Positions 43,471 through 55,156 of a DNA stretch of 64,000 nt are shown here, one piece after another (the stretch's first letter is position 1; every line of letters begins with the position of its first letter). Under the pieces are notes generated by a model that worked only from the letters and a program-made list of their open reading frames with translations, was not told where the DNA came from and did no database searches. The translations under genes were made by a program, and so were the position numbers. This DNA is from Ceratotherium simum simum (Eukaryota; Chordata; Mammalia; Perissodactyla; Rhinocerotidae): positions 6,353,830-6,417,829 of the forward strand of contig NW_004454163.1 of the NCBI RefSeq assembly GCF_000283155.1, given 5' to 3'.

Positions 43471-44950
43471 ACAGATTAGATAGAACTGAAATTTTAAATA
43501 CAGTTTACAAATAGAGCCAACACAGGAAATTCACTCTGGTCTTTGATGTCCAAACAAGCCTGGCCTCATCCTGCCATCAGCAAGTTGATTATAGCTGAGG
43601 GATTCTGATCCACATGAGAGTTAAGTATGGGGGAGGGAGCAAGATCTGAAAAACCTGCAGCCAAGGTGGATCCACCTTCATTTCTACCTAAACTGTCTCT
43701 CTAATACCTGAGCACCAGAGTCCTATGTACAAAGGGGAAAAAATGGGGGGGAGAGAACAAAAGTTATCTGAAGCCTTCTGTGTTCAAGCACTCTCCAGCA
43801 ACTTCATATATGTTGTCTCGTTAATCTTGCTATGTCCCATGTGAAACTTGTCTCTGCTGTTTACAATCGAGGAAATTGAGTTTCAGAGAGATTACTAACT
43901 TGTTCAAGGCATGTAGCTAGTAAGTGGTAGAGACAAGATTAGAACCCAAGCAGGTGTGAATCCAAAATTGTTAATCCCACAAGCAGTACTCATAGCCAGA
44001 CATACGTTTGGAACTACCCAAGAAGCAGAAAACCTTCAGGGTAGAACTGGAGGTAGAGCGGGGTAACAGAAGGCAATGACTTTAATTCTGTGTCTGTGTG
44101 TGTGTGTTTAATCCTGATTACCTCCGAAGTGTACCTGTATTCCTCCTCTCCTTCCTTCCCTCCCCACTCTCCCACCACTTGTGTTATGTTAATTATATGT
44201 TACCACTTCATGGAAATGTAACAATTAGTGTCATAGAAGATGTACAATCAATCATTTGGATAAAAATTTCTCAAGAAACAAAGATATGTTCCAGCATCTT
44301 AGTTACTAGGCAAAAATCTCAAGCCACTTGGTACTTACCTATAATTTTGATATGTCTTATGAGAAGTATATTAGATTATCTACAATCGTTTAATCAAACA
44401 TCTCCCAGAGTTCAAATGCTGCCTGCCCTCCTTCTCAAATGTCTCTTACATGTATATTTTCTTCTACTGCTATAGTATTTCCAAAATTTCCGTTATTAAA
44501 ATAATAGTGGAAATCATGAAAAGCAAATCACCTATAATCCTACCCTAACAAATGATGTTTTCTTTTTCCCTTCTAGTCATCATTCATATAATTTTACATA
44601 GTAACCATACCTTGCACATACTTTAGTATACTGCTTTTTAACTTTGTCATGAGCAGTTTTTCATGCTGCCATGCATATTTATGATTGTAGTGATAATGTC
44701 TGTAGAATGGTCTATAAAGTTGACATACCACTATTATTCCAACCTGCCATTGTTTGATGTGTGGAGTCTATTTCAAAGCTAACTTTGGTAGGTTTTAAAC
44801 CTGTAGATCATAACTGGTTAAATAATACCCCTGACTGGAAGTCTCATATCTGTGTTCCCACATCCCCTGTGAATACAGTTATTATACTGTGAAATTGCTG
44901 ATTGGATATTATCTTGGATTTTTTAAAGATGTTTCGTATAAGTAATCTTT
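43471..44950. other. Intron-like sequence with one ancient repeat
   Basis: The 'gaaattgagtttcagagagattac ... gtagctagtaagtggtagag' fragment (about 43,770-43,970, plus strand) is the common ancient repeat. A short TG run occurs near 44,092-44,107. The 125-codon frame at 44,098-44,475 begins in that run and has no domain, start context or splice pairing. Confidence 0.45.
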
Positions 44951-46735
44951 TTTTTTATTGAGGTAACACTGGTTTATAACATTATGTAAGTTTCAAGTGT
45001 ATATCATTATATTTCGACTTCTGTATAAACTGCATCATGTTCACCACCAAAAGTCTGGTTGCCATCCATCACCATACACATGTGCCCCTTTACGTCTTTT
45101 GCCCTCCCCCTATCCCTCCCTTTCTGATAACCATCAATCTGTTCTCCATATCTATGTGTTTATCTTCCACATGAGTGAAGTCATATGGTAGTTGTCTTTC
45201 TCCGAGTTATTTCATTTAGTGTAATACCCTCAAGGTCCGTCCATGTTGTCACAAATGGCAAGATTTCATCTTTTTATGGCTGCATAGTATTCCATTGTAT
45301 ATAAATACCACATCTTATTTATCCATTCATCTGTCAATGGGTACTTAGGTTGCTTCCAAGTCTTGGCTCTTGTGAATAATGCTGCAGTGAACATATGGGT
45401 GCATATATCATTTCAAATTAGTATTTTCATGTTCTTTGCATAAATTCCCAGAAGTGTGACAGCTGGATCATATGGTATTTCTATTTTTAATTTTTTGAGG
45501 CATCTCCATACTATTTTCCATAGTATGGCTGCACCAGTTTACGTTCCCACCAGCAGTGTCAGAGGGTTCCCTTTTTCCAGATCCTCTCTAACATTTATTT
45601 CCAGTCTTTTTAATAATAGCCATTCTGACAGGTGTGAGGTGATATATCTCATTGTAGTTTTCATTTGCATTTCCCTAATAATTAGTGACGAGAAATATCT
45701 TTTCATGTGCCTGTTGGCCATCCGTATATCTTCTTTGGAATAATGTCTGTTCAAATCCTCTGTCCATTTTTTGTTTGGGTTGTTTTTTGTTGTTGTTGTA
45801 TGAGTTCTTTATATATTTTGGATATTAACCACTTATGGGATATATGATTTGCAAATATCTCCACTCAATTGGTAGGTTGTCTTTTTGGTGATGGTTTCCT
45901 TTGCTGTGCAGAAGCTTTTCAGTTTGATGTAGTCCTATTTGTTTATTTTCTCTTGTTCCCCTTGCCTAAGGAAAAGCAGTATCAAAAAAATACTGCTAAG
46001 ATTAATGTTAAAGAGCCTACTGCATATGTTTTCTTCTAGGAGTTTTGTGGTTACAGGTCTTACATACAAGTCTTTAATCTATTTTTGAGTTAATTTTTGT
46101 TTTTGGTGTAAGATAATGGTCTACTTTCATTTTTTTGCAAGAGGCTGTCTAGTTTTCCTAAAACCATTTATTGAAGATACTTTCCTTTCTCCATTGTATG
46201 TTCTTGGCTCCTTTGTCAAAAATTATCTGTCCATAGATGTGTGCATTTGTTTCTGGGCTCTCAATTCTGTTCCATTGATCTGTGTGTCCGTTTTTCTACC
46301 AGTACCATGCTGTTTTGATTACTGTAGCTTTGTAGTATGCTTTGAAATCAGGGATTGTGATGCTTCTAGCTTTATTCTTTTTTCTCAAGATTGCGTTGGC
46401 TATTCGGGGTCTTTTGTTATTGCATATAAATTTTAGGATTCTTTGTTCTATTTCCATGAAGAATGTCATTGGGATTCTGATTGGGATTGCACTGAATCTA
46501 TAGATTGCTTTAGGTAATATAGACATTTAAACTATGTTAATTCTTCTAATCCATGAGCACAGAATATCTTTCCATTTCTTTGTCTTATTCAATTTCTTTC
46601 AACAATATCTTATAGTTTTCAGTGTATAGGTCTTTTACTTCTTTGGTTAAATTTATTCCTAGGTATTCTTTTTGTGGCAATCGTAAATAGCATTGTAGTC
46701 TTGATTTCTCTTTCTGCTAGTTCATTGTTAGTGTC
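44951..46735 (-). mobile_element. L1 LINE, 5'-truncated, antisense
   Basis: On the minus strand: 3' UTR at 44,951-45,240, then ORF2 C-terminal region up to 46,735. Signature pieces include [20 protein letters not shown] (frame at 45,539-45,754) and [16 protein letters not shown] plus [20 protein letters not shown] (frame at 46,296-46,526). Reading frame is broken between these pieces, so it is inactive. Flanks GTATAAGTAATCTTT (about 44,937-44,951) and CATATATAATCTTTA (about 46,737-46,751) may be a decayed target-site duplication. About 1.8 kb long. Confidence 0.93.
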
Positions 46736-46751
46736 ACATATATAATCTTTA

Positions 46752-48130
46752 ACTTCCAAAACATAATATTCTCAAGAGCAATAGATGATGCATTCTATTG
46801 TAATTAGGAACTTAATTATAAGTGCCCCAGACATTAGGCACTTAATATATGCTTCTTGAATTCTGTATAGTCTATAAAATGGCATCAGATTGCCCAGTGA
46901 CTTGTTCCTTGGATGACTCAGATTTTCAGCATCCCTTACCTCAAATATCATTCAGTTTAAAATGCGTGCACAGACATGTTTGTCTCTATGCTAAAGTTAG
47001 TCATGTTTTAGGCTACAAGAAAGCAATTCAAATGAATTGGAAATTATCAGGTTAATATCAAGCCACACTAGGGAACATGAATAGTAAAGGTCAAGATAAG
47101 CCTCAGAGTGCCTCCCTAGAGGACTAAATTCTAGGCCATGAGGATATTTTATTTTCCAATACATCATACTCTTGCCTTGGAGTGTGGTGTTAAGCCTTTA
47201 CTGGACCACGGCGTTTCAAAACACTGATGTGTTGTTCTGCTATGATTTCTCAAGGCAATGACTAGGCTATATAATATCTGCTTGGCAGAGTTTCTCTCAT
47301 GGGATTCTTGTGTTTCTAACTTTATTTTTGCTCTTGGGGAGTGTGATGTTTCAGACCTGTGTGAAGTAATGCCACATTATTTTGGTTTATAAGCTGGACT
47401 GAACCATTAGCATCCTTTTCCAGTGCTTGGCTTAGAGAAAAACTTTGCTTGGTTTGTCAAAAAATATGAATTGAGTGCCTGGAAAGTTGTGTAATGATAT
47501 TGCCTCCAATCAGGAATAACAGAATTCTATAAAGATGTCTTGAAATGAGAGTATCCAACCACTCCTGCCTCCTATGCAAGAAAACAATATATAATAAAAA
47601 TTGCCTGGCTCAGGCACAACACTATTTTGAAAAGCTGCATGTCATCAAAACTTTGATATTTTTATTGTATGATCTCAAACATGAAGCATGTGCTTTTAAA
47701 ATTTAATTCCACTTTGGTAAAATTATTTTGGATTTCAAGGTGAAAATGGTAGTAGAGGAGAATTTTGGTTGGAAAAATTGATGTTGCTGGCACAAAGAAC
47801 AGAATCATTTACCTGGAGGGAACTCAAGAAATGTTTTTAAATAATGCAGATTTTGGGCTATCCTAGGATGGTCATAGAAGCTTCAGAAGAGGTGAACTTT
47901 CAGCTGAGCCTACCTTTGTAAATTATGGATAGATGAAAATGAGGGAAAAGGGCATTCCACGCACCAGTCAGAAGGTACAAGGAACAGAGCAGAAACTATC
48001 TCAAGGGGGTAGGGGGATGACTGAGTCTTTAAAGTGACCGATGGAGGATTAAGGGAGAAAGATGAGCTGGGGTCAAACTGTGCAAAGTCCCAAATACCAG
48101 ACTAGGTTATTTAAACTCTATATTTTAGAT
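46752..48130. other. Mostly unique sequence, ancient repeat at 47,860-48,110
   Basis: A fragment reading 'gaagaggtgaactttcagct' and 'caaggaacagagcagaaact' then 'tgggtcaaactgtgcaaagt'-like text is an old dispersed mammalian repeat. The remainder is AT-rich with no gene. Confidence 0.4.
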
Positions 48131-48139
48131 AATAGGAAA

Positions 48140-49950
48140 TATTGAACATGATGCAAATACTCTCCAGGAAAATTCATGTTTCGTTTTAAGATGGTAGTTT
48201 AAACACACAGTTTAGCTTCCCTTCTCTCCAGATCTTCAAATAATAACAAAACTTTAAAAGAATAAATCACCGGCAGTTCTGGAAACATGAATGCGAACCA
48301 GAAATTGACAAACTTCTAGAAGATGGAAAGGGGATAGGATTATATTTCTAGCTTAAAAAGAACAAAAGAAACATGAAGAAAATAGAAGATGAAATAATTC
48401 AGAGAATAGAAAAAAACAAAAAATCCAATTATTGTCCTTTAGATAGCACAAAAAAGTAGCTCATTCCTTAAACTCCACCAGCCCCTTCCCCCAAAATAAG
48501 AATCACCATGGGTAAGAAGCAGTTAGAAAACATGAGTTCTTGCAAATTAAAAATTATCAAATTAAAACTCAAAAAAAGACTTACTGAGTGTGATTAAAGA
48601 GTATTCCAGAGTATAAAGCAACAGATGAGAAGATGGAAAATAAGAGAATAATATTAGAGATATGGAAGAATGAGCTCAAAGTTGCAACATTAAGAACAGT
48701 CTTTAAAGGAAAAAACAAAGACATTAGAGAGAAAGAAATAAAAACATAAAGATTCAGATTAAAGAGGCCACTAAATGTTGAGTAGGATGAATTAAAAAAA
48801 CTTGAACCCATTTTGGTGAAATTTCAGGGTAAAACAGATGTTAGGGCTTCTCAGGTGGAAGGCCAGACACCCACAGAAGGGTGATCACCTGAATGGCATA
48901 AACCTTGACAGGCAGTGCTGGAGGCTGGGAGACAGGAATCATGCTTTCCAAGTTCTGAGGGAAGTGATTTTGGAGCTATAGTTCTATACTCAGTGCAACT
49001 ATCAGTACACTATGAGAGCAAATAGACATTTTCTGACATGAAAAAGCATAAACTTTCTCTCTTGCCTCTCAAAAAGTAACTTGAAGGTATACTTCTGGAA
49101 AGTATAAAAAAATAAAATAACAAGGCATCCAAAAAACTATAGAACTAATGGAAGAGTCCAGTTATAAGAAATATCAGGATGCCAGCAGTAATATCAAAGC
49201 AATTGGTTCAAATTACATAGTGGGTTCTATGAAAAATGTCTTGAAAAAAACAGTCAGATTCTATTATATAAATTTAGACCTAGAATTTGAGTTTTTTTTA
49301 GTCATACCGCAATGGTATGTTTCTTCTGTCAAGAAAGCGATTAAAAGCTCTAGGAAAAACAAACTATATAGATATATAGAGATATAGATACAGATATGTC
49401 AAATGTGTAGATCTGTTAAGATTCAAGTCTAATCTTAAAATGAAGCATACTTTTGAACAATAATGGCATGTGAAAAAAGAATCCATTTGACCTTGACACT
49501 TGCATTAGAAAATTCTTCTGCTTGCCAGATTTAATGAGAATATTATATTTTTTTCTCTATGGAAGGTAATACCACTTGATTTCTGAAGAGAATAAGAAAT
49601 TACATAATTGTAAGTGCCATTTACTAGATTTTAAGTTTAGAAGCAATCTATAGTCAAAACAAGGAAGACAACTACAGTCATAGAACATAACGTAAATATA
49701 AAGAATAAAGGAGACATAATGGTAAAACCATGCAAATTACAAGCAGAGAAGGTTAAGAAGAAACATAATGGAGAGTCAACAGGTAATGTTCCTTGGAATG
49801 AGTCAAGAAATATAATTTTAAGAATGTTATTTCAAGTTGTAAAGGTAACCACTAGAATAATTTAAATATTACCAATAATTGAGAGAGGAGGTGAGAAGTA
49901 ATAGATATTGAATTTCTTTCATAGTATAAAATAGATACTATGTTGATAAA
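48140..49950 (+). repeat. Degraded LINE, HAL1/L1M-like
   Basis: Segments 'tctccagatcttcaaataat|aacaaaactttaaaagaata', 'accggcagttctggaaacat' and later 'ctatactcagtgcaactatc', 'aatagacattttctgacatg|aaaaagcataaac' are typical of the 5' region and ORF1 part of old L1/HAL1 elements in plus orientation. All frames are broken. Boundaries uncertain. Confidence 0.5.
49358..49400. repeat. (GATA)-like simple repeat
   Basis: Irregular TATAGATATATAGAGATATAGATA-type tract, split here as ATATAGATATATAGAG and ATATAGATACAGATATG. Short and interrupted. Confidence 0.8.
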
Positions 49951-52000
49951 TCAAGAATAGAATATATCTGAATTTTTAGAGATAAAATTGTAACCCCAGA
50001 AGAACTAAAAGGAAAAACTGTTTGTTTTTTTAAAAAAGGAGTGGGGTATGAGATAGTAGTAAGAGATGTTTGCTTTAATATGAGACATTCTATAGTCCTC
50101 AAATTCTTAACATGTACATATTACTTTTGTAAATTACAAATAATAAATTATTCACGTAGAATGGATTGGACGGAAAGGAGAGCGTAGACAAAATCTTTTG
50201 GAAGTTTTCATTTGTCTACATTTCAGGTGATATGAATTTGGTGAAAACAAAGAAGAACTGAGAGGCAACTGGAGAAGAGTTGATAGGATTTGATGCTTGG
50301 GTAGATATTTGAACAGTTTTAAAAAGAAAAGAGGGAATAAAGCAAAGATGTGTAATATTCTCAGACTCATTGATGAGGTAATCTAAATTGAAGCTACTGA
50401 CAAAAATGATACCCAGGATAATGTATTTATTTTTAAATTTATTGATGTCTTGCTGTTTCTTACCCAGTAGAATTTCTCCAGCTAGTTGAAAAGTGAAAAT
50501 ATAGCCATTTTATTGGATGAAATTTGTAATATGGTCAAATATTTGTCATAATAAGAATGTGATAACCTAAATATTATTTAATCATAAATGTCAAATATAT
50601 TGCACTGAACCACCATAGGCCGCAGCAAAAATCAGTTAAATAACATCATTTTTTGGTCAAAACTTTCATATAAATGACAAAGAATTGATGCTTCAGGCTA
50701 ATAGTGTAACCCAGCTCTATCAGGTACCTTTCAGTGATTTGATTTGTGTCGGGGGAAAGTACCCAGGTCTTATTGCAATAGGAGCACGCAAAGTTCCAGC
50801 GCTCTGCTCTGAATATTTGAGTGTTCAGTGAGCTTCTAATTCTGCTCTGATACCATGAGCTGGGATTTTATCAACTTCCCAGTCTTCATCCTATTTACTA
50901 AAGGTTTTTCAACTCCTAACTGGAAGCTGGGAAGAATAGAGATCTTTTCAAACCCCTTCATAAATTCTGAACTCTCTGGGTCCCTCCTTTCATTGACACC
51001 TTGACATTATCCCTTACTCATGGAATATTGATTGCAATTATTTGCTGAAAGCCTTTGACTATAAATGGCACTTTTTTCAGACTGCAGTAGAATGAAGCAT
51101 TTTATACAAACAAACATATTTCAGTTCTGCTGATAGCTATATAACTTGCTTTTCTTTAGCAAATGGAAACAAGAATCTTGAGATTAATAAAATTTACGAA
51201 GATCTGTGGAACGGGATCCAAAAGTTCACTTAATATCCATTTCTCATTTTGGTGAGAATTATAATCATACATAAAATCATGCAGAAAACTTGGCTCTCAC
51301 ATTTGCCTGATGTTCAAGGGGCCTCAGAAAAAGATCTTTTCTATAAATTTAGTATCTTCCTTTATACCGCAGACAATATTATAGACAGCAACATCTCTCA
51401 TTGCTATAGGACATTGTCTTTTCCCAGGTAAAATCAGTGTGAAAAAGCTCGGAGAGGACTGACAGATTCTCTTTGGTTTGGCTTGTTATTGGGTTTTTTT
51501 TCTCCCTGTTGCAAATAGCTAGAGTGTTAAATTTAAAGGATGGAAGTAAATGATTCTTTTGCTTGGAAGAGGGGGAGTGGAGAAAATAAAATATGAAAAG
51601 TAATACAGATTAACTATACATTTTAGAATTGCATAATTAGGAAACATTAGGGAATTATTCTTAAGTCTTGTTAGTGAAATCAAGCTTCTCATCTTGATTA
51701 GCACTAGCAAAGCCATGTTTCCTCTCTTGATCTGAATGTAGTTGTCTCCTTTATATAGTATTTGTATGATGCATGATATAAGCATGGATTTGCAGCTGTT
51801 TCAGAACCACTGTGGAGTTTATTGGCTCCATTCCACAGCACTGTGTCCAAACTTTGGGAACTCTTCTCAAGTATTGTGAACGTGGGAGGAGGCCACTAGT
51901 GGAATGATTTATTTTACCCAGAGTCGAGTGTTTTGCGTGCAGAATGTGAGGCTGCTGTTCAACAAGTCGTGTCCAAATGTAAGTGACCAGCCAGAGAAAC
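49951..52000. other. AT-rich unique sequence, no gene seen
   Basis: No confident repeats or exons. The minus-strand 88-codon frame at 51,519-51,785 lacks support. Confidence 0.4.
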
Positions 52001-52280
52001 TTTTTTTAGACTTGTCATCCAGCCTCAGGACTTACCCTCTGCTGAACTTTGAACATTCTAACCAGCAGTAGGAAATAGCAACACTCTGATTCTTTATTTC
52101 TTCCAAGCAATAATTTCCTATGAATTTTTAAGCTGATAATTTGGTGAAAATGTAGTGACTCTGACTTGAATGATGTAATCTGATCAGTCAGAGCAGTTGT
52201 GAAGATGCGATGGTGGTGGCTGAATGTGCTGGCTCTCTCTCCTCGTCCTGGATGTCCTGGATGCACGGGGACTCTATGGA
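52001..52280. other. Possible regulatory block, weak
   Basis: Repeat-free stretch with 'aagctgataatttggtgaaa', 'gaatgatgtaatctgatcag' and 'tctctcctcgtcctggatgt'. Texture suggests possible conservation but there is no specific motif cluster. The 83-codon minus-strand frame has no recognisable domain. Confidence 0.25.
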
Positions 52281-52589
52281 GAGGTACAACTCAGATACTG
52301 TTACATTTACATCATAATTCATTTGACTAATAGCCTCTTCCTAGCTTTATAATGAAGCAAGCTGAAGTTATTTTCAAATAGTAGCTTAAAGGTCTAGCAG
52401 TCCCACTGAACATAGTCCAATACAATAATCAAATGGAAGAATCTATTTCTAGAAGAACATTTGTGAAAGATTCCAAATAGGAAAGTTTACAGGCTCTTCT
52501 CTCTGCTTATTACATGTAGAGGAAGTCTTTTCTTATGCTAATACCAGGAGACAGAGCTAGCATTCCAGGTTAAGAGGTAACCAAGTTAA

Positions 52590-52960
52590 ACCCCACCTTT
52601 ACTATGTGTGGTGGGGGATGTGTTTCTAAGGGTAGTTAGATTGTATAGGGCCTTAAATGCCAAAAGTAAAACTTTCAATTTTTATCCTGAAAGTGATAGG
52701 GAACCACTGAAGTCTTTTGAAAAAGGGAGGAAAGATAGATCTCATGATGACATGTTGAAAGCGTTGAGAGTAAGAGAACAAGGAAACCTCTCAAGAGTCT
52801 CATAATGTAGGCACGAGGTACTATGCCTCCAGTAGGGTGTTAGGAGCGGGAGAGGAAAGGGAGGGACCTACATGTCACATTGTGAGATGAACAGGTATGG
52901 TGACCGAATCAGAGAGACAGGGGAGGGAGGGCAAAGATTCTGAGGAGTCAAAACTGAGTG
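52590..52960 (+). repeat. Ancient dispersed repeat, family not assigned
   Basis: 'tagattgtatagggccttaa', 'ttatcctgaaagtgataggg', 'aaccactgaagtcttttgaa' and 'ctcatgatgacatgttgaaa' match a common old mammalian repeat whose consensus reads 'gccttgtaggccatg...gggaagccattggagggtttt'. Confidence 0.55.
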
Positions 52961-53806
52961 CTGGATATGGGTTCAGTTCAAGCAGGAGACATGGAAAGGG
53001 AGGCAACCAAGCAGGGGAGAAGGTTCCTCGTGAAATACACTGTGTATTGTCCAAACTGACAGTGCCAACCTAATTTCTGCTTCTACCTCTGATCTGCTTA
53101 TTCAGTAAGTGAGAGATTGCAGTGATGACTACAGACACATTTTTACAAGGTGCTTCTGGAAATCTGAATGGAGATATGATTTTTCTGAGTTGCTCTCATG
53201 GCAACTTTCCCTCAGGAAAACCGGCTTGGTCAGCAGAGGAGTCCTATTTTCTGCTGACATTTCTGTCACTACCACATGGGGTCAGGTGTGTTGTCCCCCA
53301 CCTCCCAAAATATTTGGCAGTTCTGCAGAAAAATTGTTGTCACCCTAAACACTTCACCTGCATCTGTCTCCGTGCCATGGTGATTCAGGAACCTCTGCGT
53401 GACTTTGCCATCCCTCAGGGTTCCAGATATAAAAAAAAGGACAGGTTCCCTCTACTCACAAACTACCAGGGGGGCTTGGGGCATGGCTTGGGATATGAGA
53501 GAGGGCAGGATCCCTTCTTGGGGACACTCATCAGCCCTTAACCTCAACAGTCTCCAACTAGTCACTAGTCTTGTGGTTTATAGCATGAACTTTGGGTTCT
53601 GAGTCATTCAAGGATCTTACGCTTTTGATACTTGAAAATCACACTTTTGAAGTTCACAAACTTTTCTTCTTCAGTTTATTCTATCATAGGCTTCAAAGTC
53701 TATTTGAAGCTCACTACTTGAGCACTGATTCTTTTCTTCTTTTGAATTCCTGCTTTAACAACCCCATGCTGAGGAAATGGGGAGTAAGAAGGTGAAGGAG
53801 AGTGGG
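52961..53806. other. Unique sequence with long chance frames
   Basis: Overlapping frames at 53,109-53,541 (up to 139 codons) are the longest outside the CpG island. I see no acceptor or donor pair, no initiator context and no domain, and treat them as chance. Confidence 0.35.
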
Positions 53807-54388
53807 TGTGGCAGAATGTTTTTTCCAAAGATGGCTACCACAATAGCTCCATCCCATGTGTTTCCCTTAACAGTGTGATATTGACATGCCTCCCATTAAG
53901 GAGATCAGTGGAGTCACTATCCCTTCCTCTTGAATCTGAGTGGATTTTTGTGGTTGCCTTGACCAGCAAAGTATGACAGAAGTTGTGCTTTGTGACTGAG
54001 ACCAGATTTTAAAACTGCCATGCCCTTCTGCCTGCTCTTTAGGGATGATAGTGCATGGAATCCAGCTGCCATGCTGTGAGGGAACCCAGGCCACATGGAG
54101 AGGTCCATGTAGGTGTTCTACCAGAGGCCAGCTGAGATCCCAACCAAAAGGCAACATCAACCACCAGTTGCCTTGTGAGTTGCCTCACCAGTTGTGAGAC
54201 TGAGGAAGCCATTAAGATAACTTCAGTAGTCAGCCACCTTCTAATTACACCTGCATGAGATTATAAGTGACAACCACCTAACTGAGCCCAGTCACCCTCC
54301 AGAATAATGAGAGATAATAAAATGATGGCTGTTGTTTTAACCCACTAAGTTTTGGGGCAATTCATTATGCAGCAAGAGAGAACCAGCA
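53807..54388 (+). mobile_element. MaLR-type LTR (MLT1-like), solo
   Basis: Starts TGTGGCAGAATG at 53,807, contains 'tgttgccttgaccagcaaag'-like text (53,950-53,972) and 'agatcccaaccaaaaggcaa', and ends with the diagnostic 'ttgttttaacccactaagtt|ttggggcaattcattatgca' followed by GCAAGAGAGAACCAG. Plus orientation. No internal region adjoins. Confidence 0.8.
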
Positions 54389-54920
54389 GGGCATTGCTGT
54401 TATCTATTACTGCATAACAGACTACCCCAAAACTTATTAACTTAAAATAACCATTTTGCTATATAGCTTATGGTTTTGTGGATCAGGAACTCAGGAAGGT
54501 CTTGGCTAGGCAATTTATCTCTGGTCCGCAAAGCGGATCACCATCAGCTGTGGTGGGTGGGCTGGAGGACGCTTCATCAGTCACACGTTTTGAGCCTTGA
54601 GACTCTGTACGTTCACCCCCTTCCTCTCTCTATCACCTCCTCTCCTCCCCATGGTCTCATCCTCTGGGCAGCCTCTCCGCATGGCTTGTACTTCCCACAG
54701 CATGGTGGTCCCAGGGTAGTTGAGCTTCTCAAGGGCAGCTGGCTTCCAAGATACCCAGGCAGAAGCTGCCAATCATTGTAAGGTCTAGGCTAGGCACTGG
54801 TTGGCGTAATTTTTACCAAACTCTATTGCTCAGAACTACCACAGAGCCTGCCCAGATTCAAGAAGAGGAGAAATAGATCCAACCTCCGGAAGGGAAGAGT
54901 GTCGAAAATTATGGCCCCAG
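54389..54920 (+). repeat. Dispersed repeat ('ctgcataacagactacccca' type)
   Basis: Starts 'tgttatctattactgcataa', continues 'aaaacttattaacttaaaat', then 'tcaggaactcaggaaggtct|tggctaggcaattta', and later 'tcctctgggcagcctctccg'. This is a common mammalian dispersed element, probably DNA-transposon derived; family not assigned. Frames inside (54,470-54,781) are rejected. Confidence 0.55.
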
Positions 54921-54959
54921 AGGACAAAGCAGGAACCTAGTTTTATATATCAATGTTAC

Positions 54960-55090
54960 CTTGTAAATCTTATTACCCCCATTTAATGGATGAAGAAGCT
55001 AAGGCTAGGAGAAGTAATTGGCCAGGGTTACTCAAGTTGTAAACACCAGCATCTGGCTTCAAATCCAAGTCTGTATTAATCCAAACCATG
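54960..55090 (+). repeat. Ancient 'cacacagct'-type repeat
   Basis: 'acccccatttaatggatgaa|gaagctaaggctaggag' followed by 'aattggccagggttactcaa' matches the same ancient family as 12,972-13,135. Confidence 0.6.
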
Positions 55091-55156
55091 ATCTCTTTCT
55101 ATTTCTACTCTTCTGTGCAAAACATAGTAAACATACAATTTATACTATGTTTTCTT

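Noticed and set aside
44098..44475. 125-codon plus-strand frame
   Set aside because: Begins in a TG simple repeat, with no acceptor/donor pair and no domain.
45539..46526. Reverse-transcriptase-like frames on the minus strand
   Set aside because: As an independent gene. These are broken ORF2 fragments of a truncated L1.
53109..53541. Overlapping plus-strand frames to 139 codons
   Set aside because: No paired splice sites, start context or recognisable domain; two frames are open over the same bases.
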